DNA from: an uncultured Pigmentiphaga sp.
GTDB taxonomy: Bacteria; Pseudomonadota; Gammaproteobacteria; Burkholderiales; Burkholderiaceae_B
Assembly (NCBI GenBank): GCA_937891425.1
Contig: CALAGD010000064.1
Span: 1 to 64,000 of the forward strand
Direction: 5' to 3'
Length of the DNA: 64,000 nucleotides
The notes beneath the pieces are model-generated. The model made no database searches. It was given only the letters and a program-made list of their open reading frames with translations, and was not told the DNA's origin. Shown here one piece after another: positions 35,283 to 44,481 of the stretch (positions are counted from its first letter, which is position 1; every line of letters starts with the position of its first letter). The translations under genes and the position numbers were made by a program.

Positions 35283-35311
35283 TTGTCGACGAAGGGCACC
35301 ACACGTATAGT
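35283..35311 (+). promoter_or_regulatory. Near-consensus sigma-70 promoter for the amino-acid binding protein gene
   Basis: TTGTCG (35283-35288) and TATAGT (35306-35311) are exactly 17 nt apart, 37 nt before the ATG at 35348. AAGGA in between serves as ribosome site. This is one of the best-looking promoters in the window. Confidence 0.6.
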
Positions 35312-35347
35312 GTCAGCCTCGTGAACTCTCGTATCAAGGATAGCCCT

Positions 35348-36382
35348 ATGCGATTCTCGTTCCTGTTCAAATCCGTACTCGCAACAGCAGGTCTGTGCGC
35401 GGCGTTGCTGACCAGTCTTCCGGCACACGCGGGTACCCTGGATATCGTTCGCGAACGCGGTGTGCTCCTTTGTGGCACCACCACCGGCTTCGCCGGATTC
35501 TCCGCTCCCGATGAAAAGGGCAACTGGAAGGGGCTGGATGTCGACCTGTGCCGCGCCATTGCCGCCGCCGTGTTCGGCGACGCATCGAAGTTCAGGGCCG
35601 TACCCCTCAACGCCCAGCAGCGGTTCACCGCCCTGCAGTCAGGCGAGATCGATGTGCTCACCCGCAACACCACCGTCACGCAACAGCGCGACACAGCCCT
35701 CGGCCTCATCAGTGCGGGCATCAACTTCTACGATGGCCAGGCTTTCATGGTACCCAAGAGCCTCGAAGTCACCAGCGCCACGCAGCTCGATGGCGCCACG
35801 GTATGCACGCAGACGGGCACCAGCAATGAAGCTGCACTGGCTGACTGGGCGCGAGCCAACAATATCCAGTATCAGGTCATCGTCTTCGAGAACTTTGACG
35901 AGGTGGTCAACGCCTTCGCATCCGGACGCTGTGATGCCTTCAGCACGGATGCGTCGGGCCTGGCCTCCATTCGGCACTCGCGCCTGCCCGACCCCTCCGC
36001 TTACGTAGTGCTGCCCGAACTCATTTCCAAGGAACCCCTTGGACCCTTCGTGCGCCAGGGCGACGACCAGTGGCTGAACGTCGTGAAATGGACGCTGCAG
36101 GCCATGCTTGAAGCTGAAGAGTATGGCATCACGTCCAGGAACGTCGATGAAATGCTCAAGAGTACCAACCCGAACGTGCAACGCATACTGGGCGTTTCGG
36201 GCAACGCTGGCCGCAACCTGGGACTCGACGACAAATGGGCCTACAACATCATCAAGCAGGTCGGCAACTACGGGGAAAGCTTCGAGCGCAATGTAGGCAA
36301 GAACAGCCCCCTCGATCTGGAACGCGGCCTCAATGCTCTCTGGACCAAGGGCGGCCTCATGTACGGTCTGCCTATTCGCTGA
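35348..36382 (+). CDS. General L-amino-acid ABC transporter substrate-binding protein (AapJ/BztA-like)
   Basis: The 344-residue protein has a clear Sec signal peptide with an A-H-A cleavage site near residue 28. The mature part matches the AapJ type of SBP family 3: RERGVLLCGTTTGFAGFSAPD, GLDVDLCRAIAAAVFGD, RFTALQSGEIDVLTRNTT and the DAFSTDASGLAS ligand region. Such proteins deliver many amino acids to AapQMP-type permeases, but none is encoded nearby, so this is an orphan gene. Its last 11 bases overlap the 3' end of radA on the other strand. Confidence 0.93.
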   Translation: MRFSFLFKSVLATAGLCAALLTSLPAHAGTLDIVRERGVLLCGTTTGFAGFSAPDEKGNWKGLDVDLCRAIAAAVFGDASKFRAVPLNAQQRFTALQSGEIDVLTRNTTVTQQRDTALGLISAGINFYDGQAFMVPKSLEVTSATQLDGATVCTQTGTSNEAALADWARANNIQYQVIVFENFDEVVNAFASGRCDAFSTDASGLASIRHSRLPDPSAYVVLPELISKEPLGPFVRQGDDQWLNVVKWTLQAMLEAEEYGITSRNVDEMLKSTNPNVQRILGVSGNAGRNLGLDDKWAYNIIKQVGNYGESFERNVGKNSPLDLERGLNALWTKGGLMYGLPIR

Positions 36383-37760
36383 CCGTCAGGTCACGCACGC
36401 GGGCCAACGCCTCTTCCAGCCGGTCGACCGCCCAGATTTCCAGTCCGGCAATCGACTGTTTCGGGGCATTGGCCCGTGGAATCAGGGCTCGCGTGAACCC
36501 AAGCTTGGCGGCCTCGCGCAGCCTTTCCTGGCCACGCGGCGCCGGCCGGATCTCGCCGGTGAGGCCCACCTCGCCGAATGCCACCAGCCCTTTGGGCAGG
36601 GCGCGATTGCGCAGCGAAGACACGATCGACAACAGCACCGGAAGATCGGCAGCAGGTTCGGTAATGCGCACGCCCCCAACCGCGTTCACGAAAACGTCCT
36701 GGTCGTAGGTAGTGACGCCGCCATGGCGATGGAGCACTGCCAGCAGCATGGCCAGCCGGTTGCCCTCGAGCCCGACCGACAGGCGCCGTGGACTTGGCCC
36801 GTGCGAGCTGTCAACGAGCGCCTGGATTTCTACCAGTAGCGAGCGCGTGCCTTCCTGGGTGACCATGACGCACGCTCCGGCCACAGGCTGGTCGTGGCGC
36901 GACAGGAACAGCGCCGACGGGTTGTTTACCCCCTTCAGCCCGCGATCGGTCATGGCGAACACGCCAAGCTCGTTGACGGCGCCGAACCGGTTCTTGAAGG
37001 CACGAACGAGTCGAAACGCCGAGTGTGTATCGCCTTCGAAGTACAGCACGGTGTCGACAATATGCTCCAGCACCCGAGGCCCGGCAAGCGCGCCTTCTTT
37101 CGTCACGTGCCCGATCATTACCAGAGTGACTCCGGTCTGCTTGGCCAGACGCGTGAGTTGTGCGGCACATTCTCGCACCTGCGCAACCGACCCTGGCGCC
37201 GAGGTCAGTTCACCCGAGTAGAGTGTCTGGATGGAATCGATGACGACTACGGTGGGACGCTGTTCGGGCGCGGCATCGAGCACGACCGACTGGATCACCT
37301 CCAGCCGTATCTCGGCGAGCAGGTCGATCTCGGCCGCCGACACCCCTAGCCGTTGCGCGCGCAGCGCCACCTGGTCGCTCGACTCTTCCCCCGTGACGTA
37401 AAGAACGCGATGATGCCGCGACATCGACGCCAGCGCCTGCAGCAGCAGCGTCGACTTGCCGATACCTGGATCTCCGCCGATCAGGACAACCCCACCAGGC
37501 ACGAGCCCCCCACCGAGAACCCGGTCGAATTCCGGAATTCCGGTTGGCACGCGCGGCTGCTGGCGAGGTTCAATCTCGGCCAGCTTGCGCACCGGACTCG
37601 ACCCAGCGAGTGGACTGTACCGATGAGAGCCTGCCTTGTCGGTCTCCGGTGTGGTTTCGGTCAGCGTATTCCAGGCCTGGCAGTGCTGGCATTGCCCCTG
37701 CCACTTCAGGCTGCTTGCCCCGCAGTTGTTGCAAACGTAGGTAGTCCGGATCTTGACCAT
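36372..37760 (-). CDS. radA: DNA repair protein RadA
   Basis: The 462-residue protein has the N-terminal zinc finger (CNNC and CQHC around residues 10-27), a RecA-like ATPase with Walker A GGDPGIGKST and Walker B VVVIDSIQTL, the RadA-specific KNRFG motif, and a C-terminal Lon-like domain (GLTGEIRPAPRGQERLREA). RadA drives branch migration in recombination. It lies 29 nt downstream of alr in the same direction, so alr-radA is a likely operon. Confidence 0.96.
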   Translation of the reverse strand: MVKIRTTYVCNNCGASSLKWQGQCQHCQAWNTLTETTPETDKAGSHRYSPLAGSSPVRKLAEIEPRQQPRVPTGIPEFDRVLGGGLVPGGVVLIGGDPGIGKSTLLLQALASMSRHHRVLYVTGEESSDQVALRAQRLGVSAAEIDLLAEIRLEVIQSVVLDAAPEQRPTVVVIDSIQTLYSGELTSAPGSVAQVRECAAQLTRLAKQTGVTLVMIGHVTKEGALAGPRVLEHIVDTVLYFEGDTHSAFRLVRAFKNRFGAVNELGVFAMTDRGLKGVNNPSALFLSRHDQPVAGACVMVTQEGTRSLLVEIQALVDSSHGPSPRRLSVGLEGNRLAMLLAVLHRHGGVTTYDQDVFVNAVGGVRITEPAADLPVLLSIVSSLRNRALPKGLVAFGEVGLTGEIRPAPRGQERLREAAKLGFTRALIPRANAPKQSIAGLEIWAVDRLEEALARVRDLTVSE

Positions 37761-37789
37761 GAGAAAACTCGCTTGAGCCGGCTGGCAAA

Positions 37790-38911
37790 TCAGTCGCCCG
37801 CAGCGGCGTTCACCCGTCGGGGCACCCGCCGTGCCACCGCCGTCAGCAATTCGTAACCGATCGTACCGGCCGCCCCGGCTACTTCGTCAACCGAGAGCCC
37901 ATCGGCCCCCCACAACGTGACGGGCGCACCCACGCCAGCCTGCGGCACCGGATTGAGGTCGACGGCCAGCATGTCCATGGAAACACGCCCGACCAGCCGC
38001 GTGCGCACCCCCGCGACCACGACCGGTGTTCCACTGGGCGCGTGTCGCGGGTAACCGTCAGCGTAACCGCAGGCGACGATGCCGACCCTCATGGGCTCAC
38101 TGGCCACAAAAAGGCCCCCGTAACCCACGGCCGCACCCGGCTCGAGCCGCTGCTCGGCGATGATGCGCGACTGCAGACTCATCGCCGGCAGCAGGCCCAG
38201 CGATGCCGCACTGGGCCCTTCTTCGAACGGGGTGGCACCGTACAGGCAGATACCCGGGCGCAGCCAGTCGGTAGTGGCCGCAAGTTGCGGCGATCCCAGC
38301 GTCGCTGCGGAATTGCACACACTGCGCTGGCCCGGTAACCCCTGCGTAGCCGAGTTGAACACTTCCATGACCTGCTGCACGCGCTCGGCCTGCTCGCCAT
38401 GCGCAAAATGCATGACGTGACCGATCGATGCCACGATACCCCGCCGCTGCAATTCAAGCGCACGCGCATGGGCTGCGCGGTACTCCCGTGGCGTGAACCC
38501 CAAGCGGTTCATGCCGCCATTGAGCTTGAGGTGAATATCGAGACCTGCCGGGGCACGCAATGTTTCGAGCATTGTCAACTGGTCGGCGTGGTGCACGACG
38601 GGCTGGAGCCGGTGTTCGGTGAAGTGCGGAAGGTCGCTCGAATCGAAGAACCCTTCGAGCATCAGGATGGGCCGGGTCCAGCCGGCCTCGCGGCAGCGTA
38701 CGGCTTCGTCAAGGTCGAGCATGGCGAGCCCATCAGCCATCTGCAGACCGGGGAATGCCTGCTGGATGCCGTGACCGTAAGCGTCCGCCTTGACGACCGC
38801 CCAGATGCGTGGCGCGTTTCCGCGCGCAAACGGTGCAACCCGGGCACGAACCTGAGCCAGGTTATGGGCGATGGCAGAAGGGTGTATCGTGGCGAGAATT
38901 GGGCGAGGCAT
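37790..38911 (-). CDS. alr: Alanine racemase
   Basis: The 373-residue protein has the PLP Lys in WAVVKADAYGHG (Lys41), HLKLNGGMNRLGF, RPGICLYGATPF, the catalytic Tyr in AVGYGGLF, and the C-terminal GRVSMDMLAVDL. It makes D-alanine for peptidoglycan. ATG at 38911 matches the usual start (PRPILATIHPSAIAHN); the frame stays open upstream but the added residues are not family-like. radA follows by 29 nt. Confidence 0.95.
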   Translation of the reverse strand: MPRPILATIHPSAIAHNLAQVRARVAPFARGNAPRIWAVVKADAYGHGIQQAFPGLQMADGLAMLDLDEAVRCREAGWTRPILMLEGFFDSSDLPHFTEHRLQPVVHHADQLTMLETLRAPAGLDIHLKLNGGMNRLGFTPREYRAAHARALELQRRGIVASIGHVMHFAHGEQAERVQQVMEVFNSATQGLPGQRSVCNSAATLGSPQLAATTDWLRPGICLYGATPFEEGPSAASLGLLPAMSLQSRIIAEQRLEPGAAVGYGGLFVASEPMRVGIVACGYADGYPRHAPSGTPVVVAGVRTRLVGRVSMDMLAVDLNPVPQAGVGAPVTLWGADGLSVDEVAGAAGTIGYELLTAVARRVPRRVNAAAGD

Positions 38912-39187
38912 GGCGTTACAAGTGTACCCTGTGTACGGGCCCGTGAAGTGCGACAGACTTTTTTGCGCACCGTGTTCCGGCCAGGCGGCACGGGACGTGC
39001 AACAATACGCTTCACGCACAAGCCAGCGCGCCATCAGCAGGCGCCAGGGCCAGCCACAAGGAACATGCCAGAGCCGCGCGCACGCACCTACGCCCTTCGG
39101 CAGCAGCGCACGCGTTGGCTCACGGCCTGAACAGACACCCGCCGCCGTCAGTCGCTTCCACACTGCCTCGACAGGCTTACGCTATTC

Positions 39188-40054
39188 ATGACACCCGATC
39201 AGTATTGCCAGGAGAAGGCCGCTCGCAACGGCTCGACTCTGTACTACAGCACGCTCTTCCTGCCGGCGGGGCAACAGCGCGCCGTCATTGCGCTGTATGC
39301 CCTGCGACACGAGCTCGACACGGTCATCGAAGAATGTACTGACATATCGGTAGCGCGTGCCAGGCTGGGATGGTGGCACGACGAGCTGTCAGCTCTCTTT
39401 CAAGGCAACCCCACGCATCCGGTTACGCGCGCACTGTACCCGCACCTGGACGCATGCTCCGTCAGGCCTGAGCAGCTGCTTGGCATCGTCGACGCCGTGA
39501 ACGCAGACCTCGAGCAGACGCGCTATTTCGATTACGCCAGCCTGCAACGTCACTGCCACGCGATCGAGGGTACGCTTGCCGAAATCTGCTGCAACATCTT
39601 TGGTCCACCCGACGCAGCGGCGATCCGGTACGCGCGCGAGCTGGGTCTCGCCGTCCAGCTCACGAAGATCATCCGCGACGTCGGCAATCATGCCCGACAC
39701 GGGCGCATCTATCTGCCGGTGGAAGATCTGCAGCGTTTCAATGTGAAGGCGGCCGACATCCTCAACCGCCGACACTCCGACGACTTCCGCGCGCTCATGC
39801 AGTTTCAGGCAGAACGCGCTCGCGCAAGCTATGCGCGCGCGCTGGAATTGCTGCCGACCGCTCAGCGACGCGCGCAGCGTCCCGGCCTGATCATGGCCGC
39901 CATCTATTACACCCTGCTCAACGAAATCGAGCGTGATGGATTCCAGGTGTTGCATCAACGCATCGGACTGACGCCGCTACGCAAGTTCTGGCTGGCCTGG
40001 AAAACCTGGGTCACCGGCGGCAAGGTGAATCTGCGGCCTCCGAAAACGCGCTGA
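39188..40054 (+). CDS. HpnD-like squalene/phytoene synthase family protein with altered Asp motifs
   Basis: The 288-residue protein follows presqualene diphosphate synthase (HpnD) along its length, for example MTPDQYCQEKAARNGSTLYY, ADLEQTRYFDYASLQRHCH and ILNRRHSDDF. The first Asp-rich motif, normally REVDDVVDE, reads HELDTVIEE (Thr45 and Glu48 replace Asp). The second, normally RDVGEDARRGR, reads RDVGNHARHGR (His168 replaces Asp). These Asp bind the Mg-diphosphate, so activity may be changed or lost. No hpnC or hpnE lies nearby. It is divergent from alr with 276 nt between. Confidence 0.85.
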   Translation: MTPDQYCQEKAARNGSTLYYSTLFLPAGQQRAVIALYALRHELDTVIEECTDISVARARLGWWHDELSALFQGNPTHPVTRALYPHLDACSVRPEQLLGIVDAVNADLEQTRYFDYASLQRHCHAIEGTLAEICCNIFGPPDAAAIRYARELGLAVQLTKIIRDVGNHARHGRIYLPVEDLQRFNVKAADILNRRHSDDFRALMQFQAERARASYARALELLPTAQRRAQRPGLIMAAIYYTLLNEIERDGFQVLHQRIGLTPLRKFWLAWKTWVTGGKVNLRPPKTR

Positions 40055-40210
40055 TGCGAACGGATGCATCCCGTCACCGGTGCGCACTGAGCCCGGAAAC
40101 GCCGCATCACGAACCACAACAGCGCCGGTACAACCGGTTTACGGCGCTGCCGAAAGGGCGCGAAAGCATTACCCAACGATTGCTGCCGTGTGCCCGATCC
40201 TAACCAGAAT

Positions 40211-40244
40211 GAAAAACGCGCACCGGAGGACACGCCGGTGCGCG
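40211..40244 (-). terminator. Intrinsic terminator of the hom-thrC operon
   Basis: On the minus strand a 10-bp stem (arms at 40217-40226 and 40235-40244, CGCGCACCGG/CCGGTGCGCG) with an 8-nt loop is followed by TTTTT (40216-40212). It lies 26 nt after the thrC stop. Confidence 0.85.
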
Positions 40245-40269
40245 GCTTGCAGGACCAGGGCAACAGTAG

Positions 40270-41679
40270 TCAGACCGCGTGATCGACGATGTATTCCTTG
40301 ACCTGCTCGACGTCGCAGGGCATGACACGCACGCGCTGCGGCAGCGACTCAAGGCCTTCGAACCTGGCGGGACGTGGAGGCTCCTTGCCGATGGCCTCCT
40401 TGATGGTGTCGGCGAACTTGATGGGCAAGGCCGTTTCGGCCACCAGCATGGGAATACCGGCCTCCACATGCGGCTGGGCGACCTTCATGCCATCGGCCGT
40501 ATGCGGATCGATCAGCACGCCATCGCGCTCGTACACCGCGCGTATCGTGGCGATTCGGTCGGCATGACTGCTCTGCCCCGCAACAAACCCATGATCGGCA
40601 AATGCGGCACGCAGATGCGACAGATCGAACTGCCCTTCGCGCGCGAGCTCCTCCCACAATGCCCGTACGCGCGCACCATCGCGACCCAGCAGCTCGAACA
40701 CGAACCGCTCGAAGTTCGACGCGCGGGAAATGTCCATCGACGGGCTGGACGTTGCGTAAGTTTCAGCCGCCGGGCGCGGACGGTAAATGCCGCTCCGGAA
40801 GAAGTCTTCGAGGACGTTGTTCTCGTTGGTGGCGATCACCAGCTTGCGGATCGGCAACCCCATGCGCCGCGCAATGTACCCTGCCAGCGCGTTCCCGAAG
40901 TTACCTGATGGCACGGTGAACGAAACCGGCTGGTCTTCATCGGTGGTGACACGGCGCCAGCCATGGAAATAGTACACGACCTGAGCCGCGATGCGTGCCC
41001 AGTTGATCGAATTGACCGCACCAATCCGGTACATCTGCTTGAAGCGCAGATCGCCCGAAATTGCCTTGACAATGTCCTGACAATCGTCGAATACACCCTT
41101 GACTGCGAGGTTGTGGATGTTCGGATCCTGCAGCGAGTACATCTGCGCGCGCTGGAAATCGCTCATGCGCCCATGCGGCGAAAGCATGAATACGGCAATC
41201 CGTTCCTTGCCCAACATGGCATGCTCGGCTGCAGAACCAGTATCGCCTGAAGTTGCACCCAGGATGTTCAGGGTGGTGTTGCGGCGCTCGAGCACGTACT
41301 GGAACAAATGTCCCAGCAATTGCATGGCCATGTCCTTGAACGCGAGGGTCGGTCCTTCGGACAGGCCGAGCAGCGAGATGCCGCCCGACAGCGGCTTGAT
41401 CGGCACGATCTCCTCGCTGCCGAACACGTCGGCCCGGTAGGTAGCATGGACCAGACGGCGAAGGTCGTCGGCGGGGATGTCGCTGATGAACAGGCTGAGC
41501 ACCTCGAACGCCAGGTCGGGATACGACAGACTGCGCCAGCGCCGCAGCGTGGCCTTGTCGACCTCCGGAATGGTTTCAGGAACCGCCAAGCCACCATCAG
41601 GAGCCAGGCCTTCAAGCAGGATATCGGTGAATGGCTGGGGTGCGATTCCGCCGCGCGTGGAGATGTAGCGCATCGTCAT
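40270..41679 (-). CDS. thrC: Threonine synthase
   Basis: The 469-residue PLP enzyme of the long (fungal/proteobacterial) type has MRYISTRGG at the start, PTLAFKDMAMQLLG with the PLP Lys, GATSGDTGSAAEHAM, and VPSGNFGNALAGYIARRMGLP. It converts phosphohomoserine to threonine. ATG at 41679 overlaps the hom stop (ATGA); the next Met, two codons on, is also possible. A good terminator follows, so thrC ends the alaC/hom/thrC group. thrB is about 11 kb away. Confidence 0.96.
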   Translation of the reverse strand: MTMRYISTRGGIAPQPFTDILLEGLAPDGGLAVPETIPEVDKATLRRWRSLSYPDLAFEVLSLFISDIPADDLRRLVHATYRADVFGSEEIVPIKPLSGGISLLGLSEGPTLAFKDMAMQLLGHLFQYVLERRNTTLNILGATSGDTGSAAEHAMLGKERIAVFMLSPHGRMSDFQRAQMYSLQDPNIHNLAVKGVFDDCQDIVKAISGDLRFKQMYRIGAVNSINWARIAAQVVYYFHGWRRVTTDEDQPVSFTVPSGNFGNALAGYIARRMGLPIRKLVIATNENNVLEDFFRSGIYRPRPAAETYATSSPSMDISRASNFERFVFELLGRDGARVRALWEELAREGQFDLSHLRAAFADHGFVAGQSSHADRIATIRAVYERDGVLIDPHTADGMKVAQPHVEAGIPMLVAETALPIKFADTIKEAIGKEPPRPARFEGLESLPQRVRVMPCDVEQVKEYIVDHAV

Positions 41680-42995
41680 GCCAGTTGCTCCATGCGCAGG
41701 CGCACCACGTCAGACTTCACCGTCTCGAGCGCCTGCATTTGCTCAATGGCCCGATTGACGTCGGCTTCCAGCGCCTCGTGGGTCACGAAGACGATCTCTG
41801 CCGTACCATCAACGCCATCGGGATCCTGCACCATGGAACGGATTGAAATGGAGTTGTCGGCGAGAATGCGGGCAATGTCGGCCATCACGCCCGGGCGATC
41901 GATCACCTCGAGCCGCAGGTAATAGCAGCTGCGCACGTCGCCAATGTCAAGAATGGGCAGGTCGGCCAGGGCCTCAGGCTGGAACGCCAGGTAGGGCACG
42001 CGGTGGCCGGGATCGGCCGTAAGCAGCCGGGTCACATCGACGATGTCGGCGACGACGGCCGATGCCGTCGGCTCTTCGCCGGCGCCTTGTCCGTAATACA
42101 GCGTGGGGCCCACGGCATCACCGTGCACCAGCACTGCGTTCATCGGCCCTTCGACGTTCGCGATGAGCCGGTTTGCCGGCACCAGGGTGGGATGCACGCG
42201 CAGCTCGATGCCCTCGGGCCGGCGGCGCGTGATGCCCAGCAACTTGATGCGGTAACCCATGTCCTCGGCATGGCGCACATCGGTACCCGAAAGCCGTGAA
42301 ATGCCTTCGATGTAGGCGCGCGAGAACTGCACCGGAATGCCAAAGGCCATTGAGGCAAGCAGGGTGAGCTTGTGGGCCGCATCCACACCTTCGATGTCGA
42401 AGGTGGGATCGGCTTCGGCATAGCCCAGACGCTGGGCGTCGGCCAGCGCTTCCTCGAATGACATGCCACGCGTGCGCATCTCGGTAAGGATGTAATTGGT
42501 GGTGCCATTGATGATGCCAGCGACCCAGTCGATGCGGTTGGCCGTCAGGCCCTCACGAATGGCCTTGATGATGGGAATACCACCTGCCACGGCCGCCTCG
42601 AAGGCAACGTTCACGTCCTTCTCGCGTGCCCGCGCGAAAATCTCGTTCCCGTATTGGGCAAGCAACGCCTTGTTGGCCGTCACCACGTGCTTGCCATTTG
42701 CAATGGCTTCGAGCACAAGCTCGCGAGCCACCGTCACGCCACCGATCAGCTCGACCACGATATCGATGTTGGGGTCGCGCACGACCGCGAAGGCATCCTG
42801 CTCGATGCGCACATCCGCGCCGACACGTGCTCTTGCTTTTGCCACATCTCGCTCGGCCACGGTGGTGACGACGATCCGGCGACCAGCACGTCGCGCGATT
42901 TCGTCCGCGTTACGGGTCAGCACGCTGTAGGTGCCGCCGCCAACCACGCCCAGCCCCAGTATCCCGACCCGCACGGGCTCCCTGTTATCCGTCAT
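41676..42995 (-). CDS. hom: Homoserine dehydrogenase
   Basis: The 439-residue protein has the NAD(P)-binding GILGLGVVGGGTY, GKHVVTANKALLA, the catalytic region AAVAGGIPIIKAIREGL with GIINGTTNYILTEM, and a C-terminal ACT domain (RLEVIDRPGVMADIARIL) expected to sense threonine. It reduces aspartate semialdehyde to homoserine. The ATG at 42995 has only a weak ribosome site. A strong hairpin lies 24 nt upstream. It overlaps thrC by 4 nt, so these two are translationally coupled. Confidence 0.97.
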   Translation of the reverse strand: MTDNREPVRVGILGLGVVGGGTYSVLTRNADEIARRAGRRIVVTTVAERDVAKARARVGADVRIEQDAFAVVRDPNIDIVVELIGGVTVARELVLEAIANGKHVVTANKALLAQYGNEIFARAREKDVNVAFEAAVAGGIPIIKAIREGLTANRIDWVAGIINGTTNYILTEMRTRGMSFEEALADAQRLGYAEADPTFDIEGVDAAHKLTLLASMAFGIPVQFSRAYIEGISRLSGTDVRHAEDMGYRIKLLGITRRRPEGIELRVHPTLVPANRLIANVEGPMNAVLVHGDAVGPTLYYGQGAGEEPTASAVVADIVDVTRLLTADPGHRVPYLAFQPEALADLPILDIGDVRSCYYLRLEVIDRPGVMADIARILADNSISIRSMVQDPDGVDGTAEIVFVTHEALEADVNRAIEQMQALETVKSDVVRLRMEQLA

Positions 42996-43018
42996 TCTGC
43001 TTTGCTCTATCAAGAATC

Positions 43019-43049
43019 GGCGCTGCACCTGACCAGCGGGTGCAGCGCC
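43019..43049 (-). promoter_or_regulatory. 11-bp stem-loop just upstream of hom
   Basis: GGCGCTGCACC (43019-43029) and GGTGCAGCGCC (43039-43049) pair perfectly with a 9-nt loop, ending 24 nt before the hom start on the minus strand. There is no T tract. It could be a processing stem, a weak attenuator or a translation-control element between alaC and hom. Confidence 0.45.
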
Positions 43050-43174
43050 CACCATGTGAAAACCTCAAGGTATACCCCGCGATGCACGGCCTGCACACTG
43101 CGGGCGGCTGCGGTGGGCAGCACTGCCCCTTGCGCAGTCGCCCTGCGCGGCACGAACGCCGGCACGGTGCGGCC

Positions 43175-44371
43175 TCAGGCCGCACGCGTCAGCAGTCCAT
43201 CCTTGCGGAACATCTGCTTGATGCCGCGTATTGCCTGGCGTGTACGCGCCTCGTTCTCGATCAGTGCAAACCGTACGTGATCGTCGCCGTACTCGCCGAA
43301 CCCCACCCCGGGCGATACCGCCACCTTGGCCTCGGCCAGCAAGCGCTTGGCAAACTCGAGCGAGCCCATATGCAGATAGGGCTCGGGAATCTTCGCCCAG
43401 ATATACATCGAGGCCTTGGGCACCTCGACCTTCCAGCCCGCCTCGTGCAGTCCGCGTACGAGAACGTCGCGTCGGTTGCGGTATTGCTCCACCACCCTGG
43501 CGACGCAATCCTGCGGACCTTCGAGCGCCGCAATGGCCGCGACCTGGATGGGCGTGAACATACCGTAATCGTGATAGCTCTTGATGCGTGCCAGCGCCGC
43601 TACCAGATCGCGGTTGCCCACCATGAAGCCGACGCGCCACCCTGCCATGTTGTAGCTCTTGCTGAGGGTGAAGAACTCGACGGCCACGTCGCGCGCGCCC
43701 GGAACCTGCATGATCGACGGCGCCTGGTAGCCGTCGAACGTGATGTCGGCGTAGGCCAGGTCGTGCACCACGAGTATGTCGTGTTCACGCGCCAGCGCCA
43801 CCACCCGCTCGAAGAACGCCAGGTCGACGCACTGGGCCGTCGGATTGCTGGGGAACCCCAGGATCATCATCTTCGGCTTGGGAATGGATTCGCGTACCGC
43901 GCGCTCAAGCTCCTGGAAGAAATCGATACCGGGGGTCATGCGTACGGAACGGATGTTCGCCCCGGCGATGACGGCGCCATATATATGGATGGGGTAACTC
44001 GGATTGGGTACGAGCACCGTGTCGCCGCCATCGAGCGTAGCCAGCATCAGGTGCGCCAGACCTTCCTTCGACCCGATCGTGACGATGGCCTCGGTTTCAG
44101 GGTCGAATTCCACCGCGTACCGGCGCATGTACCAGTCGGTAATGGCCTTGCGCAAGCGCGGAATACCGCGCGAAACCGAATACCCGTGTGTCTTGGGACG
44201 GCGCGCCGCTTCCACCAGCTTGTCGACGATATGTTGAGGGGTGTCGCCATCAGGGTTGCCCATGGACATATCGATGATGTCTTCGCCCCGGCGCCGCGCT
44301 GCCATCTTGAGCTCGGCTGTAATATTGAATACGTAGGGCGGTAGCCGATTGATACGCGAAAACTCCCTCAT
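43175..44371 (-). CDS. alaC: AlaC-type alanine transaminase (class I/II aminotransferase)
   Basis: The 398-residue PLP enzyme has REFSRINRLPPYVFNITAEL, IDMSMGNPDGDTP, NPSYPIHIYGAV, the FPSNPTAQCVD segment, DLAYADITFDGY and the PLP Lys in TLSKSYNMAGWR. These fit the AlaC group that makes alanine from pyruvate and glutamate; LL-diaminopimelate aminotransferase relatives look similar. It lies upstream of hom-thrC with 179 nt between, a conserved order in Burkholderiales, though function links only loosely to threonine. A GTGCGGCC/GGCCGCAC hairpin spans its stop codon. Confidence 0.88.
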   Translation of the reverse strand: MREFSRINRLPPYVFNITAELKMAARRRGEDIIDMSMGNPDGDTPQHIVDKLVEAARRPKTHGYSVSRGIPRLRKAITDWYMRRYAVEFDPETEAIVTIGSKEGLAHLMLATLDGGDTVLVPNPSYPIHIYGAVIAGANIRSVRMTPGIDFFQELERAVRESIPKPKMMILGFPSNPTAQCVDLAFFERVVALAREHDILVVHDLAYADITFDGYQAPSIMQVPGARDVAVEFFTLSKSYNMAGWRVGFMVGNRDLVAALARIKSYHDYGMFTPIQVAAIAALEGPQDCVARVVEQYRNRRDVLVRGLHEAGWKVEVPKASMYIWAKIPEPYLHMGSLEFAKRLLAEAKVAVSPGVGFGEYGDDHVRFALIENEARTRQAIRGIKQMFRKDGLLTRAA

Positions 44372-44406
44372 GGCGATTCCTCTGGGGCGGATGTACAAGA
44401 AAACCC

Positions 44407-44412
44407 TATAAT
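44407..44412 (+). promoter_or_regulatory. Consensus -10 box for the Mth938-domain gene
   Basis: A perfect TATAAT lies 69 nt before the start of the Mth938-domain gene. No good -35 is found at 16-18 nt, so it may need an activator. It sits in the short gap divergent from alaC. Confidence 0.4.
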
Positions 44413-44481
44413 CTAACGTAAGCCTCGATGATCGGCAAATCGCCTTGCATCGATTTCCCGCCCGACTGGCAAGGAGGTCCT

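Noticed and set aside
34025..36382. A 785-codon plus-strand frame running across the GT4 gene into the binding-protein gene.
   Set aside because: The signal peptide and the promoter show that the real protein starts at 35348; the rest is antisense to the glycosyltransferase.
40055..40210. Possible small RNA or tRNA in the gap after the HpnD-like gene.
   Set aside because: Several short GC-rich stems can be drawn but there is no cloverleaf or conserved element; only the thrC terminator at its end is convincing.
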